From Halobacterium hubeiense (GTDB lineage Archaea > Halobacteriota > Halobacteria > Halobacteriales > Halobacteriaceae), in assembly GCF_001488575.1 (NCBI RefSeq), contig NZ_LN831302.1:1674001-1738000 (forward strand): a stretch of DNA of 64,000 nucleotides, read 5' to 3'. This document shows positions 51,567-60,581 of this stretch, one piece after another (the first letter of the stretch is position 1; every line of letters starts with the position of its first letter). The notes under the pieces are model-generated. The model ran no database searches and had not been told where the DNA came from. It worked only from the letters and a program-made list of their open reading frames with translations. The position numbers and the translations under genes are program-made.

Positions 51567-53627
51567 TCAGCGCTCGTCCCGCGCGGCGCGGACGGCGCCG
51601 TCGATTCGCTCCGTCGTCAGCGCGTCCAGCGGCACGCGCTCGCCCCCGGACGCCCGCACCACGTCGCCGACGAGGCCTGCGCGACCCCCCTTGCCGGCGT
51701 CCACGACGAGCACGTTCGCGCCGCGGTCGGCGAGCGCGCTCGCCGCCTCCCGGGTGTCCGCCGTCGGCTGGTCGGTACCCGCGTTCGCGCGGCCGTCCGT
51801 GACGACGACCACGACCGCGGCGTCCGGGTCCGCGCGCGCCAGCACGTCGTCGGCGGCGCGCAGGCCCGCGGGCAGCGGCGTGCGGTCGCCCGTCGGCAGC
51901 GACTTGAGGTGGCGGGCGGCCAGCGTCACGCTGTCCGTCGGCGGCAACACTACGTCGGCGTCCTCGCCCGCGAACGTCACGACGGCGACCTCGTCGCGGC
52001 GCTCGTAGGCGTCCCGCAGGACGTCCAGCGCGACGCCCTTCGCGGCGCGCATCGGCCCGCGCATCGACGCGCTGGCGTCCACCGCGAACACGACGAGCGC
52101 GGACGCCGACCCCGCGCGCACCGACTGCCGGAGGTCGCGTTTCTCGACGCCGTCGGCGCCGCGTGCCGCGGCCGCCCGCACCGACGCCGCGGCGTCCACG
52201 CTGTCCGTCGCGGACGCGCGCTCGGTCCGCACGCGCGCCCCGCGACCGCCCGCGCTCGGCGTCGCACTCGCGCCGCCAGTCCCGGAGGCGGTCTCCGCGT
52301 CGGGTGCGTCCGTCTCGGGCGCTCGCCCCGCCGCCGGGTCGGGCGTCTCCGAGCGCGACTGGCCGGGAACCAGCGGCGCCGCTTCCTCAGAATCCTCGCT
52401 CTCGTCCCCGCGCTCGGAGTCGTCGCCGTGGTCGGCCTGCCCGCTATCGCCCTCGCGGTCCTCGCCGGCGCCGTCCGGCTGTGGGGCTGGCGACGACTCG
52501 TCGCTGTCCTCGTCCGGTTCGGAGTCCGCGCCCGAGTCGTCGGCGTCGTCGCCCGCGTCGGCGTCCGAGTCGTCGCTGTCGGTGCTCTCCCCGCCGTCCT
52601 CGCCGTCGTCGAAGTGGTCGTCTACTACGTCCTCGGGGTCGGGCGCGTCCTCGAAGGGACGGGACTGGAGGCGGTGCGGGAGCGCGAACTCGGCGGCGCG
52701 CTGGACGTCGGCCTCTGTGACGGTGGGCCGGCCGTCGAGCGCGGCGAGCGTGCGCGCGGCGCGAGCGGTGGCGACGTCGGCGCGGTGGCCGTCTACGCCC
52801 GCGTCCCGGCAGAGCTCGGTAATCTCGCGGACGAGCGAATCCGGGAGGTCCACGTCGGGGAGCAAGTCGCGGGCGTCGAGCAGGCGCTCGCGGACGGCCT
52901 GCGTCTGGTCGGCGTAGTCGCCGTCGAAACCGTCGAGCGCCCGTTCGACGATTTCGGCGCGGTCGTCGAGGTCATCGCTGCCCGCGACCCCCACTCGGAG
53001 CGCGAAGCGGTCGCGGAACTGCGGGCGCAGCTCGCCCTCCTCGGGGTTCATCGTCCCAATCAGGGTGAACTCGGCGGGGTGGGCGGCGCTGACGCCGTCG
53101 CGCTCGACGCGGTTGACGCCAGCGGCGGCGGCGTCGAGGAGGACGTCCACGAGGTGGTCGTCGAGGAGGTTCACCTCGTCCACGTAGAGGAACCCCCGGT
53201 TGGCGGCCGCGAGTAAACCGGGGTTGAACTCGGCATCGCCGTCGAGGGCGTCCGGCACGGACAGCGACCCGACGACGCGGTCCCGGGACGCGCCCAGCGG
53301 GAGCGTGACGAACGGCACGGGCCGAGTCTCGACGGGCGGGTCCGCTCGCGTCCGGCAGTCGGCGCACTGGCTCTCGGGGTCGTCGGGCGGACAGCCGTAG
53401 GGACAGTCGGCGACGGCGCGCTGGTCGGGGAGCAGGTCGGCGAGCGCGCGGGCGGCCGTGGACTTCGCGGTGCCCTTCTCGCCGGTCGCGAGGAGGCCGT
53501 CGAGGTCGTCGTTGGCGGCGACCGCGAGCAGCGCGTCCTTGAGGTCGCGCTGGCCGACGACGGCCGGGAACGGCGTCCGAGCACGCCCCGCCTGCGATAG
53601 CTTTTTCCCGCTTCCTAGTTCAACCAT
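51567..53627 (-). CDS. Mg/cobalt-chelatase-type AAA+ and VWA protein (ChlI-ChlD fusion)
   Basis: The 686-residue protein begins MVELGSGKKLSQ. An AAA+ domain (ATGEKGTAKSTAARALADLL Walker A near 45; DEVNLLDDHLVDVLLDAAAAG; GTMNPEEGELRPQFRDRFAL, in separate runs) is followed by a very acidic linker (about 330-480) and a VWA domain with MIDAS DASASMRG (about 517). Together with CobN it forms the ATP-driven cobaltochelatase; it takes the place of CobS and CobT of aerobic bacteria. It is divergent from cobN across 34 bases. Confidence 0.93.
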   Translation of the reverse strand: MVELGSGKKLSQAGRARTPFPAVVGQRDLKDALLAVAANDDLDGLLATGEKGTAKSTAARALADLLPDQRAVADCPYGCPPDDPESQCADCRTRADPPVETRPVPFVTLPLGASRDRVVGSLSVPDALDGDAEFNPGLLAAANRGFLYVDEVNLLDDHLVDVLLDAAAAGVNRVERDGVSAAHPAEFTLIGTMNPEEGELRPQFRDRFALRVGVAGSDDLDDRAEIVERALDGFDGDYADQTQAVRERLLDARDLLPDVDLPDSLVREITELCRDAGVDGHRADVATARAARTLAALDGRPTVTEADVQRAAEFALPHRLQSRPFEDAPDPEDVVDDHFDDGEDGGESTDSDDSDADAGDDADDSGADSEPDEDSDESSPAPQPDGAGEDREGDSGQADHGDDSERGDESEDSEEAAPLVPGQSRSETPDPAAGRAPETDAPDAETASGTGGASATPSAGGRGARVRTERASATDSVDAAASVRAAAARGADGVEKRDLRQSVRAGSASALVVFAVDASASMRGPMRAAKGVALDVLRDAYERRDEVAVVTFAGEDADVVLPPTDSVTLAARHLKSLPTGDRTPLPAGLRAADDVLARADPDAAVVVVVTDGRANAGTDQPTADTREAASALADRGANVLVVDAGKGGRAGLVGDVVRASGGERVPLDALTTERIDGAVRAARDER

Positions 53628-53628
53628 A

Positions 53629-53644
53629 GTTGTAATACCGCAAC
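53629..53644. promoter_or_regulatory. GTTG-N8-CAAC dyad in the ChlID/cobN divergent promoter
   Basis: GTTG (53629-53632) and CAAC (53641-53644) flank TAATACCG. The central AATAC also occurs in the cbiT palindrome. The dyad overlaps both start regions. TTTAACATACTT (about 53650-53661) just before the cobN ATG is AT-rich. Confidence 0.45.
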
Positions 53645-53661
53645 CGGAGTTTAACATACTT

Positions 53662-56600
53662 ATGCCTGAGATTGCACTCTACACCGCGACCGAGAACGAA
53701 CTCGGCTCGATTCAGGCGGCCGCCGAGCGCGTGGACGCCGACCTCCTCGCGCGCTCGGAGAGCGACCTCGACGACGACGCCGACGTCGAGGCGTTCCTCG
53801 ACGCCGCCGAAGACGCCGACGCCGCCGTGTTCTGGCTGCACGGCGCCGAGGACAGCATGCCCGGCTACGACCGCGCGACCCGCCGGCTCGCCGACGCGGG
53901 CGTCCCGCTCGTCGTGAAGTCCACGGGCGACGCGTACGCCGTCGAGGACACCACCGTCGCCGCCGAGGACCGCAACACGGTCTACGAGTACCTCGACCGC
54001 GGCGGCACGGCGAACGTCGCCAACTGCGTGCGCTTCCTCGCGGACCGCTACTCGGCGGCCGATCTCGCGTACGACGACCCCGTCGCGCTCCCCACGGAGG
54101 GCGTCTACCACCCCGACCACCCGGGAGCGAGCTACGAGGAACTCCGCGCGACCTTCGACCCCGACGCGCCGACGGTCGCGGTCTGGTTCTACGAGTCCCA
54201 CTGGACCCACGAGAACACCCGCTACGTGGACGCGCAGGTGCGCGCGCTCGAAGCGCAGGGCGCGAACGCGCTCCCCGTCTTCTGCAATCCCGCGACGGAC
54301 ACAGACGAACAGGAGGACGCGGAGTGGGTGACGGACGAGTGGCTCATAGAGGATGGCGAGCCGGTCGTGGACGCCGTGCTCTCGTCGTTCATGTTCTCGC
54401 TGTCGATGGACGAGCGCGGGCGCTCGGCGTCCGACGAGGGCGACGCCGCGGAGGACGTGTTCCTCGACCGCCTCGGCGTCCCCGTCCTCCAGACCGTCAC
54501 GACGATGCGCTCGCGCTCACGGTACGACGCCGCGGACACGGGCGTGATGGGCTTCGAACTCGCGCTCTCGGTGGCGCTCCCGGAGTTCGACGGCAACGTC
54601 ATCACCCACCCCATCTCGGGGAAGGAGCGCACCGACGACGAGGCCGGCATCGGCTCCGCGCCGAAACAGCACTTCCCCATCGAGGACCGCGTCGAGCACG
54701 CCGCGAGCCTTGCGGTGAACTGGGCGCGCCTGCGCCACCTCGACAACGACGAGAAGCAGGTCGCCGTCGTCCTCCACAACTACCCGCCGAGTGACGACGG
54801 CATCGGCACCGCGTTCGGCCTCGACACGCCCGAGAGCACCGTGAATCTGCTGGACGAACTGGACGCGCGCGGGTACGACTTAGGCGGACAGACGCCGCCG
54901 GAGGGACAGGCGCTCATCGAGCGACTGACCAGTCAGCTCACGCTGGACGACCGCTGGGTCGCGCCCGAGGACGTGCGCGAGCACAGCGTCGACGTGGTCT
55001 CGACCGACGAGTACGCCGAGTGGTGGGCGGACGCCGACCCGGACTTCCGCGAGAACGTCCTCGCGGAGTGGGGCGACCCGCCCGAGCGCCCGTTCGCGAT
55101 TCCGGGCGTCGAGTACGGGAACGTGCTCGTCACCGTCCAGCCGCCGCGCGGGTTCGGGATGGACCCGGAGAAAGTCTACCACGACAGCGACCTCCAGCCG
55201 CCACACGACTACTACGCGTTCTACGCGTGGCTCCGCGAGGACTTCGACGCGGACGCCGTCGTCCACCTCGGCACGCACGGCAGTCTGGAGTGGCTACCCG
55301 GGAAGACGGTCGGCCTCGATTCGGCGAGCGCGCCGGACGCGCTGCTCGGCGACCTACCGAACGTCTACCCGTACATCGTCAACAACCCCGGCGAGGGCAC
55401 GCAGGCCAAGCGCCGGTCGTACGCCGCAGTCGTGGACTACCTCACGCCCGTGATGAGCAACGCGGGCACGTACGACGAGCTCGCCGAACTCGAAGAACTG
55501 GCGTCGCGCTACCGGGAAGCCGGTACTGGCTCCGGGGCAGATAGCGAGGAACACCTCGCGGAGCGCATCCACGGACTCGTGGATGAACTCGACCTCGCGG
55601 TCGAACTCGGGGTCGAGGGAGAAATCGAGGAGAAGGCGGACGTGCGCGGCCCCGAGGAAGCAGGCACGTCGCTCGCGGAGGGCGACGTGTCTGGTGACGA
55701 CGTGGGCATCGAGGAGCTGGTCGAGCGCGTCCACGAGTACGTGACCGACGTGAAGACGACCCAGATTCGGCTGGGGCTCCACACGATGGGCGAACCGCCG
55801 GCGGGCGACCGGCTCGTAGAGTACCTCGTGGCGCTCACGCGCCTCGAAAATCCGGGCGCGCCGTCGCTCCGGGAGAGCGTCGCGGGCGTACTCGGTGTCG
55901 ATTACGAGACGATGCTGGACTCCCCGGGAACGTACAGCGAAGAGCTGAGGATGGCGTACGCGGAGGCCGCCGACGAGGTGTACGAGACGAGTGTGGACCT
56001 CGTGGAGACGCTCGCCGCCGAGGGCTTCGACGTGCCGGCGTCGAACGTCGAAGCCGGCGCGGACGACGAGGTGAACATGAACCTCCTCGTCGTGGACATC
56101 GACACGCTCGGGGACGCTCGGGCGAAGTCCGGCGCGCACGACGACCTCCGCGACGTTCTCGCATTCATCTGCGAGGAGGCCGCGCCGCGGGTGTTCGGCG
56201 CCGAATCGGAGATCCCGCAGACCGCGGACGCGCTGAACGGCGAGTACGTCGAACCGGGCGGGAGCGGCGCGCCGACGCGCGGCGGCGTGGACCTCCTGCC
56301 CACTGGACGGAACTTCTACACGCTGGACCCGCGGAAGGTGCCCGCGAAGACGGCGTGGGACGTGGGGAAGGAAGTCGCGGACGGCATCGCCGAGCGCCAC
56401 CACGACGAGGAGGGCGAGTACCCCGAGGAGGTCGGAGTGGTCGCGTGGGGGACGCCGACCGTCCGCACGCGCGGGGAGACCATCGCGCAGGCGCTCGGTC
56501 TCATGGGCGTCCGGCCCGTGTGGACCGACGCCGGCCGCGTGGACAGCGTGGAGCCGATTCCCCTGGACGAACTCGGGCGGCCGCGAATCGACGTGACGAC

Positions 56601-57546
56601 GCGCGTCTCGGGGCTGTTCCGGGACGCGTTCCCGCAGGCGGCTGGCGTGATTCACGACGCCGTGGAGGCGGTCGCGGACCTCGACGAGTCCCACGAGCAG
56701 AACTACGTGAAGAAGCACGTCGAGGAGGACGCCGAAGAGCTCGAAGCACAGGGCGTCGAGAACCCCGAGAAAGCCGCCAAGCACCGCGTGTTCACGACCC
56801 GGCCGGGCGGCTACGGCGCGGGAACGAACAAGGCCGTCGACGAGGGCGAGTGGGACGACCGCTCGGACCTCGCCGAGGTGTACGTCCAGTGGGGCGGCTA
56901 CGCGATGGGGTCCCGCGGGAAGGTCTCCGAGGCCCACGACGCCTTCGAGCGCCGCCTCGGGAGCGTAGAGGCGACCGCGAAAATCGAGGACACGATGGAG
57001 CAAGACGAGTTCGACTCCTCGGACTGGTACGCGTTCCACGGCGGCTTCATCACCGCGGTCGCCGAGGAGTCCGGCGAGGAGCCCGCGTCGTACGTCGGGG
57101 ACTCCAGCGACCCGGACAACGTGGCCGTGTACACGAACGAGGAGAAGGTCCGGAAGGCGATGCGCGCGCGCGTACTGAACCCCGAGTGGCTGGACTCGAT
57201 GGAGGAGCACGGCTACAAGGGCGCCGGCGACCTCTCCTCGACGGTGGACGTGACGCTCGGCTGGGACGCCACCACGGGCGTCGTCTCGGACAGTCTCTGG
57301 GAGGAAGTCGCCGAGCAGTACGCCTTCGACGAGGAGCGCCAGGAGTGGATGCGGGACGTTAATCCGTGGGCGCTGGACTCCATCACGGACACCCTGCTGG
57401 AGGCCGTCGAGCGCGGGCTCTGGGACGCCGACGACGAAACGGCAGAGCGCCTGCGCGACCTGAATCTGCAGGTGGAGGGCGACTTGGAGGCCAGGGCTAG
57501 CGACTCCCCGGCCGTGACTCAGGAGGTGTCCTCGGATGACGACTGA
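53662..57546 (+). CDS. cobN: Cobaltochelatase large subunit / magnesium-chelatase H-like
   Basis: The 1294-residue protein contains the hallmark HLGTHGSLEWLPGKTVGL (about 533), FRDAFPQAAGVIHDAV, FTTRPGGYGAGTNKAVDEG and WGGYAMGSRG near the C-terminal half. CobN binds hydrogenobyrinic acid a,c-diamide and inserts cobalt late, driven by the AAA+ subunit encoded divergently. Family length is about 1200-1300. It precedes cbiC with an 11-base overlap. Confidence 0.96.
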   Translation: MPEIALYTATENELGSIQAAAERVDADLLARSESDLDDDADVEAFLDAAEDADAAVFWLHGAEDSMPGYDRATRRLADAGVPLVVKSTGDAYAVEDTTVAAEDRNTVYEYLDRGGTANVANCVRFLADRYSAADLAYDDPVALPTEGVYHPDHPGASYEELRATFDPDAPTVAVWFYESHWTHENTRYVDAQVRALEAQGANALPVFCNPATDTDEQEDAEWVTDEWLIEDGEPVVDAVLSSFMFSLSMDERGRSASDEGDAAEDVFLDRLGVPVLQTVTTMRSRSRYDAADTGVMGFELALSVALPEFDGNVITHPISGKERTDDEAGIGSAPKQHFPIEDRVEHAASLAVNWARLRHLDNDEKQVAVVLHNYPPSDDGIGTAFGLDTPESTVNLLDELDARGYDLGGQTPPEGQALIERLTSQLTLDDRWVAPEDVREHSVDVVSTDEYAEWWADADPDFRENVLAEWGDPPERPFAIPGVEYGNVLVTVQPPRGFGMDPEKVYHDSDLQPPHDYYAFYAWLREDFDADAVVHLGTHGSLEWLPGKTVGLDSASAPDALLGDLPNVYPYIVNNPGEGTQAKRRSYAAVVDYLTPVMSNAGTYDELAELEELASRYREAGTGSGADSEEHLAERIHGLVDELDLAVELGVEGEIEEKADVRGPEEAGTSLAEGDVSGDDVGIEELVERVHEYVTDVKTTQIRLGLHTMGEPPAGDRLVEYLVALTRLENPGAPSLRESVAGVLGVDYETMLDSPGTYSEELRMAYAEAADEVYETSVDLVETLAAEGFDVPASNVEAGADDEVNMNLLVVDIDTLGDARAKSGAHDDLRDVLAFICEEAAPRVFGAESEIPQTADALNGEYVEPGGSGAPTRGGVDLLPTGRNFYTLDPRKVPAKTAWDVGKEVADGIAERHHDEEGEYPEEVGVVAWGTPTVRTRGETIAQALGLMGVRPVWTDAGRVDSVEPIPLDELGRPRIDVTTRVSGLFRDAFPQAAGVIHDAVEAVADLDESHEQNYVKKHVEEDAEELEAQGVENPEKAAKHRVFTTRPGGYGAGTNKAVDEGEWDDRSDLAEVYVQWGGYAMGSRGKVSEAHDAFERRLGSVEATAKIEDTMEQDEFDSSDWYAFHGGFITAVAEESGEEPASYVGDSSDPDNVAVYTNEEKVRKAMRARVLNPEWLDSMEEHGYKGAGDLSSTVDVTLGWDATTGVVSDSLWEEVAEQYAFDEERQEWMRDVNPWALDSITDTLLEAVERGLWDADDETAERLRDLNLQVEGDLEARASDSPAVTQEVSSDDD

Positions 57547-58231
57547 CGGCGACTTCGAGGCGTACGCGGACCTCGGCGCGACCACGGAGAACGCGATGGA
57601 CATCGCGGAGACGAGCATGGACCGCGTGCGCGAGCTCGTGCCCGACGAGACGCTCGCGGACCGCGTGCGACAGAAGTCCGTCCACGCGACCGGCGACCCC
57701 GAGTTCCAGCACCTCGTGCGGTTCACGGGCGGCGACGACTCCGAGCCCGTCCGCGCGGGCGCCCGAGCGGTCCTCGACGAGGCGCCCATCGTGACGGACA
57801 TCACGATGGTCAAAGCCGGAATCACGGGCCGCGGCCACGACTGCGAGGTGCGGAAGGCCATCGGCAACGGCGCCGACCTCGCCGCGGAGACGGGGATGAC
57901 CCGCACGGCCGCGTCCGTGCTCGAACTCGACAAGGAGGGCGTCTACGACGGCGCGATAGCGGTGGTCGGGAACGCGCCGACGGCGGCGCTCGCTCTCGCA
58001 GACTGCATCGAGGACGGAACGCGGCCCGCGGTCGTCGTCGCGACGCCCGTCGGCTTCGTGAAGGCCGCCGAGAGCCGCAAGCGGCTCCGCGAGGTCGCCG
58101 CGGAACACGGCGTCCCCGCCATCACGAACGTCGGGCGGCGCGGCGGCAGCGGGCTCGCCGCCGGGCTGACGAACGAGCTGATTCACGTCGCCAGCGACGC
58201 CCGCGACGGCGACGCCTCCCTCGAATCGTGA
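57536..58231 (+). CDS. cbiC: Precorrin-8X / cobalt-precorrin-8 methylmutase
   Basis: The 231-residue protein has the active-site KSVHATGDPEFQHLVRF with the catalytic His (about 46), ITDITMVKAGIT and VVGNAPTAALALADCI. It moves the methyl group from C11 to C12, giving (hydrogeno)cobyrinic acid. It overlaps cobN by 11 bases and cbiE by 4. Fully compatible with an active enzyme. Confidence 0.96.
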   Translation: MTTDGDFEAYADLGATTENAMDIAETSMDRVRELVPDETLADRVRQKSVHATGDPEFQHLVRFTGGDDSEPVRAGARAVLDEAPIVTDITMVKAGITGRGHDCEVRKAIGNGADLAAETGMTRTAASVLELDKEGVYDGAIAVVGNAPTAALALADCIEDGTRPAVVVATPVGFVKAAESRKRLREVAAEHGVPAITNVGRRGGSGLAAGLTNELIHVASDARDGDASLES

Positions 58232-58983
58232 GCGACGACTACGACCTCGATTCGGGGCCGGACCCGGCGGCGTTCGCGGCCAGCGAGCCGGAACCCGACT
58301 TCGGGACCGAGGCGGTCGTCCACGCGGTCGGCGTCGGCCCCGGCAATCCGGAGTTCCTGACGCCGCGCGGCGAGCGCGCGATACGCGAGGCCGACGTCGT
58401 CGTCGGCTTCGAGACGGTCGTGGACTTCGTCGCGGACCACACGGACGCCGACCTACTGACGTGTGGCTACCGCGACGAGGGCGAGACGCTGGCGGCGTTC
58501 GCGGAGCGCGTCGCGGCCGGCGAGCGCGGGACGGCGGTGCTGATGGGCGACCCGAACCACTCGGGCTACCAGTTCCTCGGGAAGGTCGAGCGCGCGGTCG
58601 AGGCGCCCGTGCGCGTGGTCCCGGGCATCTCGTCGCTCCAGGTGGCGGCGAGTCGGGCGCGCACGCCGATGGAGGACGCGGAGTTCGTCACGCTCCACAA
58701 GAGCGGTGACCTCGCGCCCGACCTCGCTCGGCTCCGCGAGGCCGCGGGCGAGCGCCACCTGCTCGTGCTGCCGCGGCCGTTCGACCTGATGCCCGGGGAC
58801 GTCGCCGCTGACCTGCTCGAAGCGGGCGCCGACCCGGACCTGTCGGCGCTCGTGCTGGAGAAACTGACCCACGACGACGAAGCGATTACGCGGACGACGC
58901 TCGGCGACCTCGCCGCGCACGCCGGCGAGGAGACGCCGTTCTCGGACCTGTCGGTGCTGGCGGTGCGGCGGGGCGGCGACTAG
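58228..58983 (+). CDS. cbiE: Cobalt-precorrin-7 C5-methyltransferase
   Basis: The 251-residue product starts with GTG. After 30 acidic residues comes VVHAVGVGPGNPEFLTPRGE, VLMGDPNHSGYQFLGKVERA, and VVPGISSLQVAASRARTPMED, the CbiE pattern. CbiT, encoded 14 kb upstream, is the companion that in bacteria is often fused as CobL. The C-terminal LSVLAVRRGGD is usual. Its end overlaps a convergent small membrane gene. Confidence 0.94.
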   Translation: MSDDYDLDSGPDPAAFAASEPEPDFGTEAVVHAVGVGPGNPEFLTPRGERAIREADVVVGFETVVDFVADHTDADLLTCGYRDEGETLAAFAERVAAGERGTAVLMGDPNHSGYQFLGKVERAVEAPVRVVPGISSLQVAASRARTPMEDAEFVTLHKSGDLAPDLARLREAAGERHLLVLPRPFDLMPGDVAADLLEAGADPDLSALVLEKLTHDDEAITRTTLGDLAAHAGEETPFSDLSVLAVRRGGD

Positions 58984-59177
58984 ACGCCGGCCGCAATCGC
59001 TTCGAGCGCGGCGAGCAGCCGCCACGCGTAGTAGCCGATTCCGACCAGGAGCGCCGGCAGGACGCCGAGCAGCGGCTGGTGAGCGATTACCAGCGAGTAC
59101 GCGAACACGGCCACAAGGAGGGCGACGATGGCGACGGTCCACGAGCGGGGGAGGGACGGGGGCGAGTAGTCGGACAC
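58980..59177 (-). CDS. Small two-helix membrane protein
   Basis: The 65-residue product (MSDYSPPSLPRSWTVAIVAL) has two hydrophobic helices (about 14-32 and 36-60) and a short polar N-terminus. No family recognised. It converges on cbiE with overlapping stops. Its position inside the cobalamin region may hint at cobalt transport but is not evidence. Confidence 0.6.
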   Translation of the reverse strand: MSDYSPPSLPRSWTVAIVALLVAVFAYSLVIAHQPLLGVLPALLVGIGYYAWRLLAALEAIAAGV

Positions 59178-59248
59178 ACGCGCAGTTCCGCGAGAAGTGA
59201 CGTAATGGTTACGCGTATTTGCAGTGCGCGTGACGTCCGGTCAGCGCC

Positions 59249-59578
59249 TCACGCGAAGAGCGCGACGCCGACCACGCCCGCGAGCGCGAGCGCCAGCGAG
59301 AAGCAAATGAACAGCAGGCGGCGCGGCCCGCCGGCCTCGGTGGGTGCGGACAGAATCTGGTCGTCGCTGGCCACGACCTCGGGCGTCTCGGAGTTCTCGT
59401 TGATGCTGGTGGTGCCGGCGAGCAGCGCGACGGCGGTGAGCCCGCCGAACGCGTAGACGAACGCGGGCATCGTGAGCGGGAGCGACTGCGAGGCGGCGAC
59501 GGCATACCCGAGCGCGGCGACGACGGCGGCCGCGGCGCCGCCGTAGAGGGCGGGCGAGAGCAGGGCGCGGAGGTCCAT
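59249..59578 (-). CDS. Membrane protein of unknown function
   Basis: The 109-residue product starts MDLRALLSPALYGGAAAAVV and has three hydrophobic helices (about 10-30, 36-56 and 88-108) with a polar loop SINENSETPEVVASDDQ. No family recognised. It is on the same strand as the preceding CbiX paralogue, 79 bases downstream of it. Confidence 0.6.
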   Translation of the reverse strand: MDLRALLSPALYGGAAAAVVAALGYAVAASQSLPLTMPAFVYAFGGLTAVALLAGTTSINENSETPEVVASDDQILSAPTEAGGPRRLLFICFSLALALAGVVGVALFA

Positions 59579-59657
59579 ATTTCCGCGTAGAAACGTCAGA
59601 GCAAAAAGAATTGTGTGGGGGTTCGGCCCACGGCGTTCCCGCACCGGCCGGCGACCG

Positions 59658-60431
59658 CTAGCGGCCGTCGCCGTCGGCGGCGAACGCGGCGGCGTCGGCG
59701 GTCAGCGACGCCTCGAAGGTCGCGGCGCCGTCGCGGTCGGCGAGCACGCGCCGCTGGGCGAGCTGGGCTTCGACGGCGTCCGTGAGGCGGGGGTGGGCGC
59801 CGAGCGGGTCGGCGTACGCGAGGCCGCCGCGGTCGAGTTCGAGGCGGTCGGGGATATCGCGGTCGGTGGCGTCGCCGCCCGCGACGAACAGCGGGACGGC
59901 GACGGCGTCGTCGGCGTCGAGGTTGTAGCGCAGGCACTCCGCGGCGGGGTTCTGGACGAGGTAGCTGGTGGCGACGTCGTCGTAGTCGCCGTTCGCGCGG
60001 AGGCGCGCGGCGTGGTACTCCGCGACCTGTCGGTGGTAGGGGCGGGAGCTGGCGCCGAGCGCGACGAGGCCGAGCGCCTCGGGGGTGCCGTCGGCGGCTT
60101 CCGTAGCGCGGTCGCGGAGCGCGTCGGTCACGGCGGGACTGCGACAGACGGGCTCGCAGTAGTGGACGGCCGCGTCGAGGCGGTCGAGCGCGGCGGGGAC
60201 GCCGACCGTGGTCTCGCGGCCGTGGGCGGCGGTCATCGGGACGGCGAACGCGCGGTCGGCGTCGACGGCCGCGAGCTGGTCGCGGAGGTCCCGCCGGGGC
60301 TCGTGGCGGAAGTGGCAGGCGTGGACCGCGTCCGCGACGCCGCGGTCGCGCAGGCGGCTGGCGTGGGTGGCGAGCGTTTCGCGGGCGTGGGGCGTGTCCC
60401 GGCCGAGCAGGACGAGAGCGTCGCGTGTCAT
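59658..60431 (-). CDS. CbiX-like protein lacking the usual metal His
   Basis: The 257-residue protein aligns in outline with the two-lobed CbiX fold: ALVLLGRDTPHARETLATHA at the start where active CbiX has GHGS, and LVALGASSRPYHRQVAEYHA at about residue 145. The metal-binding His of the first lobe is replaced by Arg or Asp. A central HGRETTVGV and CEPVCRSPAV may hold other ligands. It lies next to the CobT-like gene and is probably a non-catalytic or re-purposed cobalt-binding partner. Confidence 0.65.
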   Translation of the reverse strand: MTRDALVLLGRDTPHARETLATHASRLRDRGVADAVHACHFRHEPRRDLRDQLAAVDADRAFAVPMTAAHGRETTVGVPAALDRLDAAVHYCEPVCRSPAVTDALRDRATEAADGTPEALGLVALGASSRPYHRQVAEYHAARLRANGDYDDVATSYLVQNPAAECLRYNLDADDAVAVPLFVAGGDATDRDIPDRLELDRGGLAYADPLGAHPRLTDAVEAQLAQRRVLADRDGAATFEASLTADAAAFAADGDGR

Positions 60432-60439
60432 GGTAGTAA

Positions 60440-60462
60440 AGTTGGATTGTTCTAACCCAACT
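60440..60462. promoter_or_regulatory. AGTTGG-N11-CCAACT dyad before the CbiX-like gene
   Basis: A perfect 6-bp dyad (60440-60445 with 60457-60462), nine bases upstream of the CbiX-like start codon and 120 bases before the CobT-like gene. It has the same GTTGG/CCAAC character as the palindromes near cbiT and cobN. Confidence 0.5.
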
Positions 60463-60581
60463 CGGTTTGCATAACGTCGCGGGCCGCCTCCCCTAATAGC
60501 TTGCGCTGGCCGCGCCGAACGAAGCCACCACTGACGAACCCGACCGCTGAATTAAAGTTCGCTTGTGCTTTCTCGGAGAAC

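Noticed and set aside
53458-53661. Longer N-terminus for CobN
   Set aside because: The extension would overlap the divergent ChlID gene and lacks CobN similarity; ATG 53662 begins a typical CobN start.
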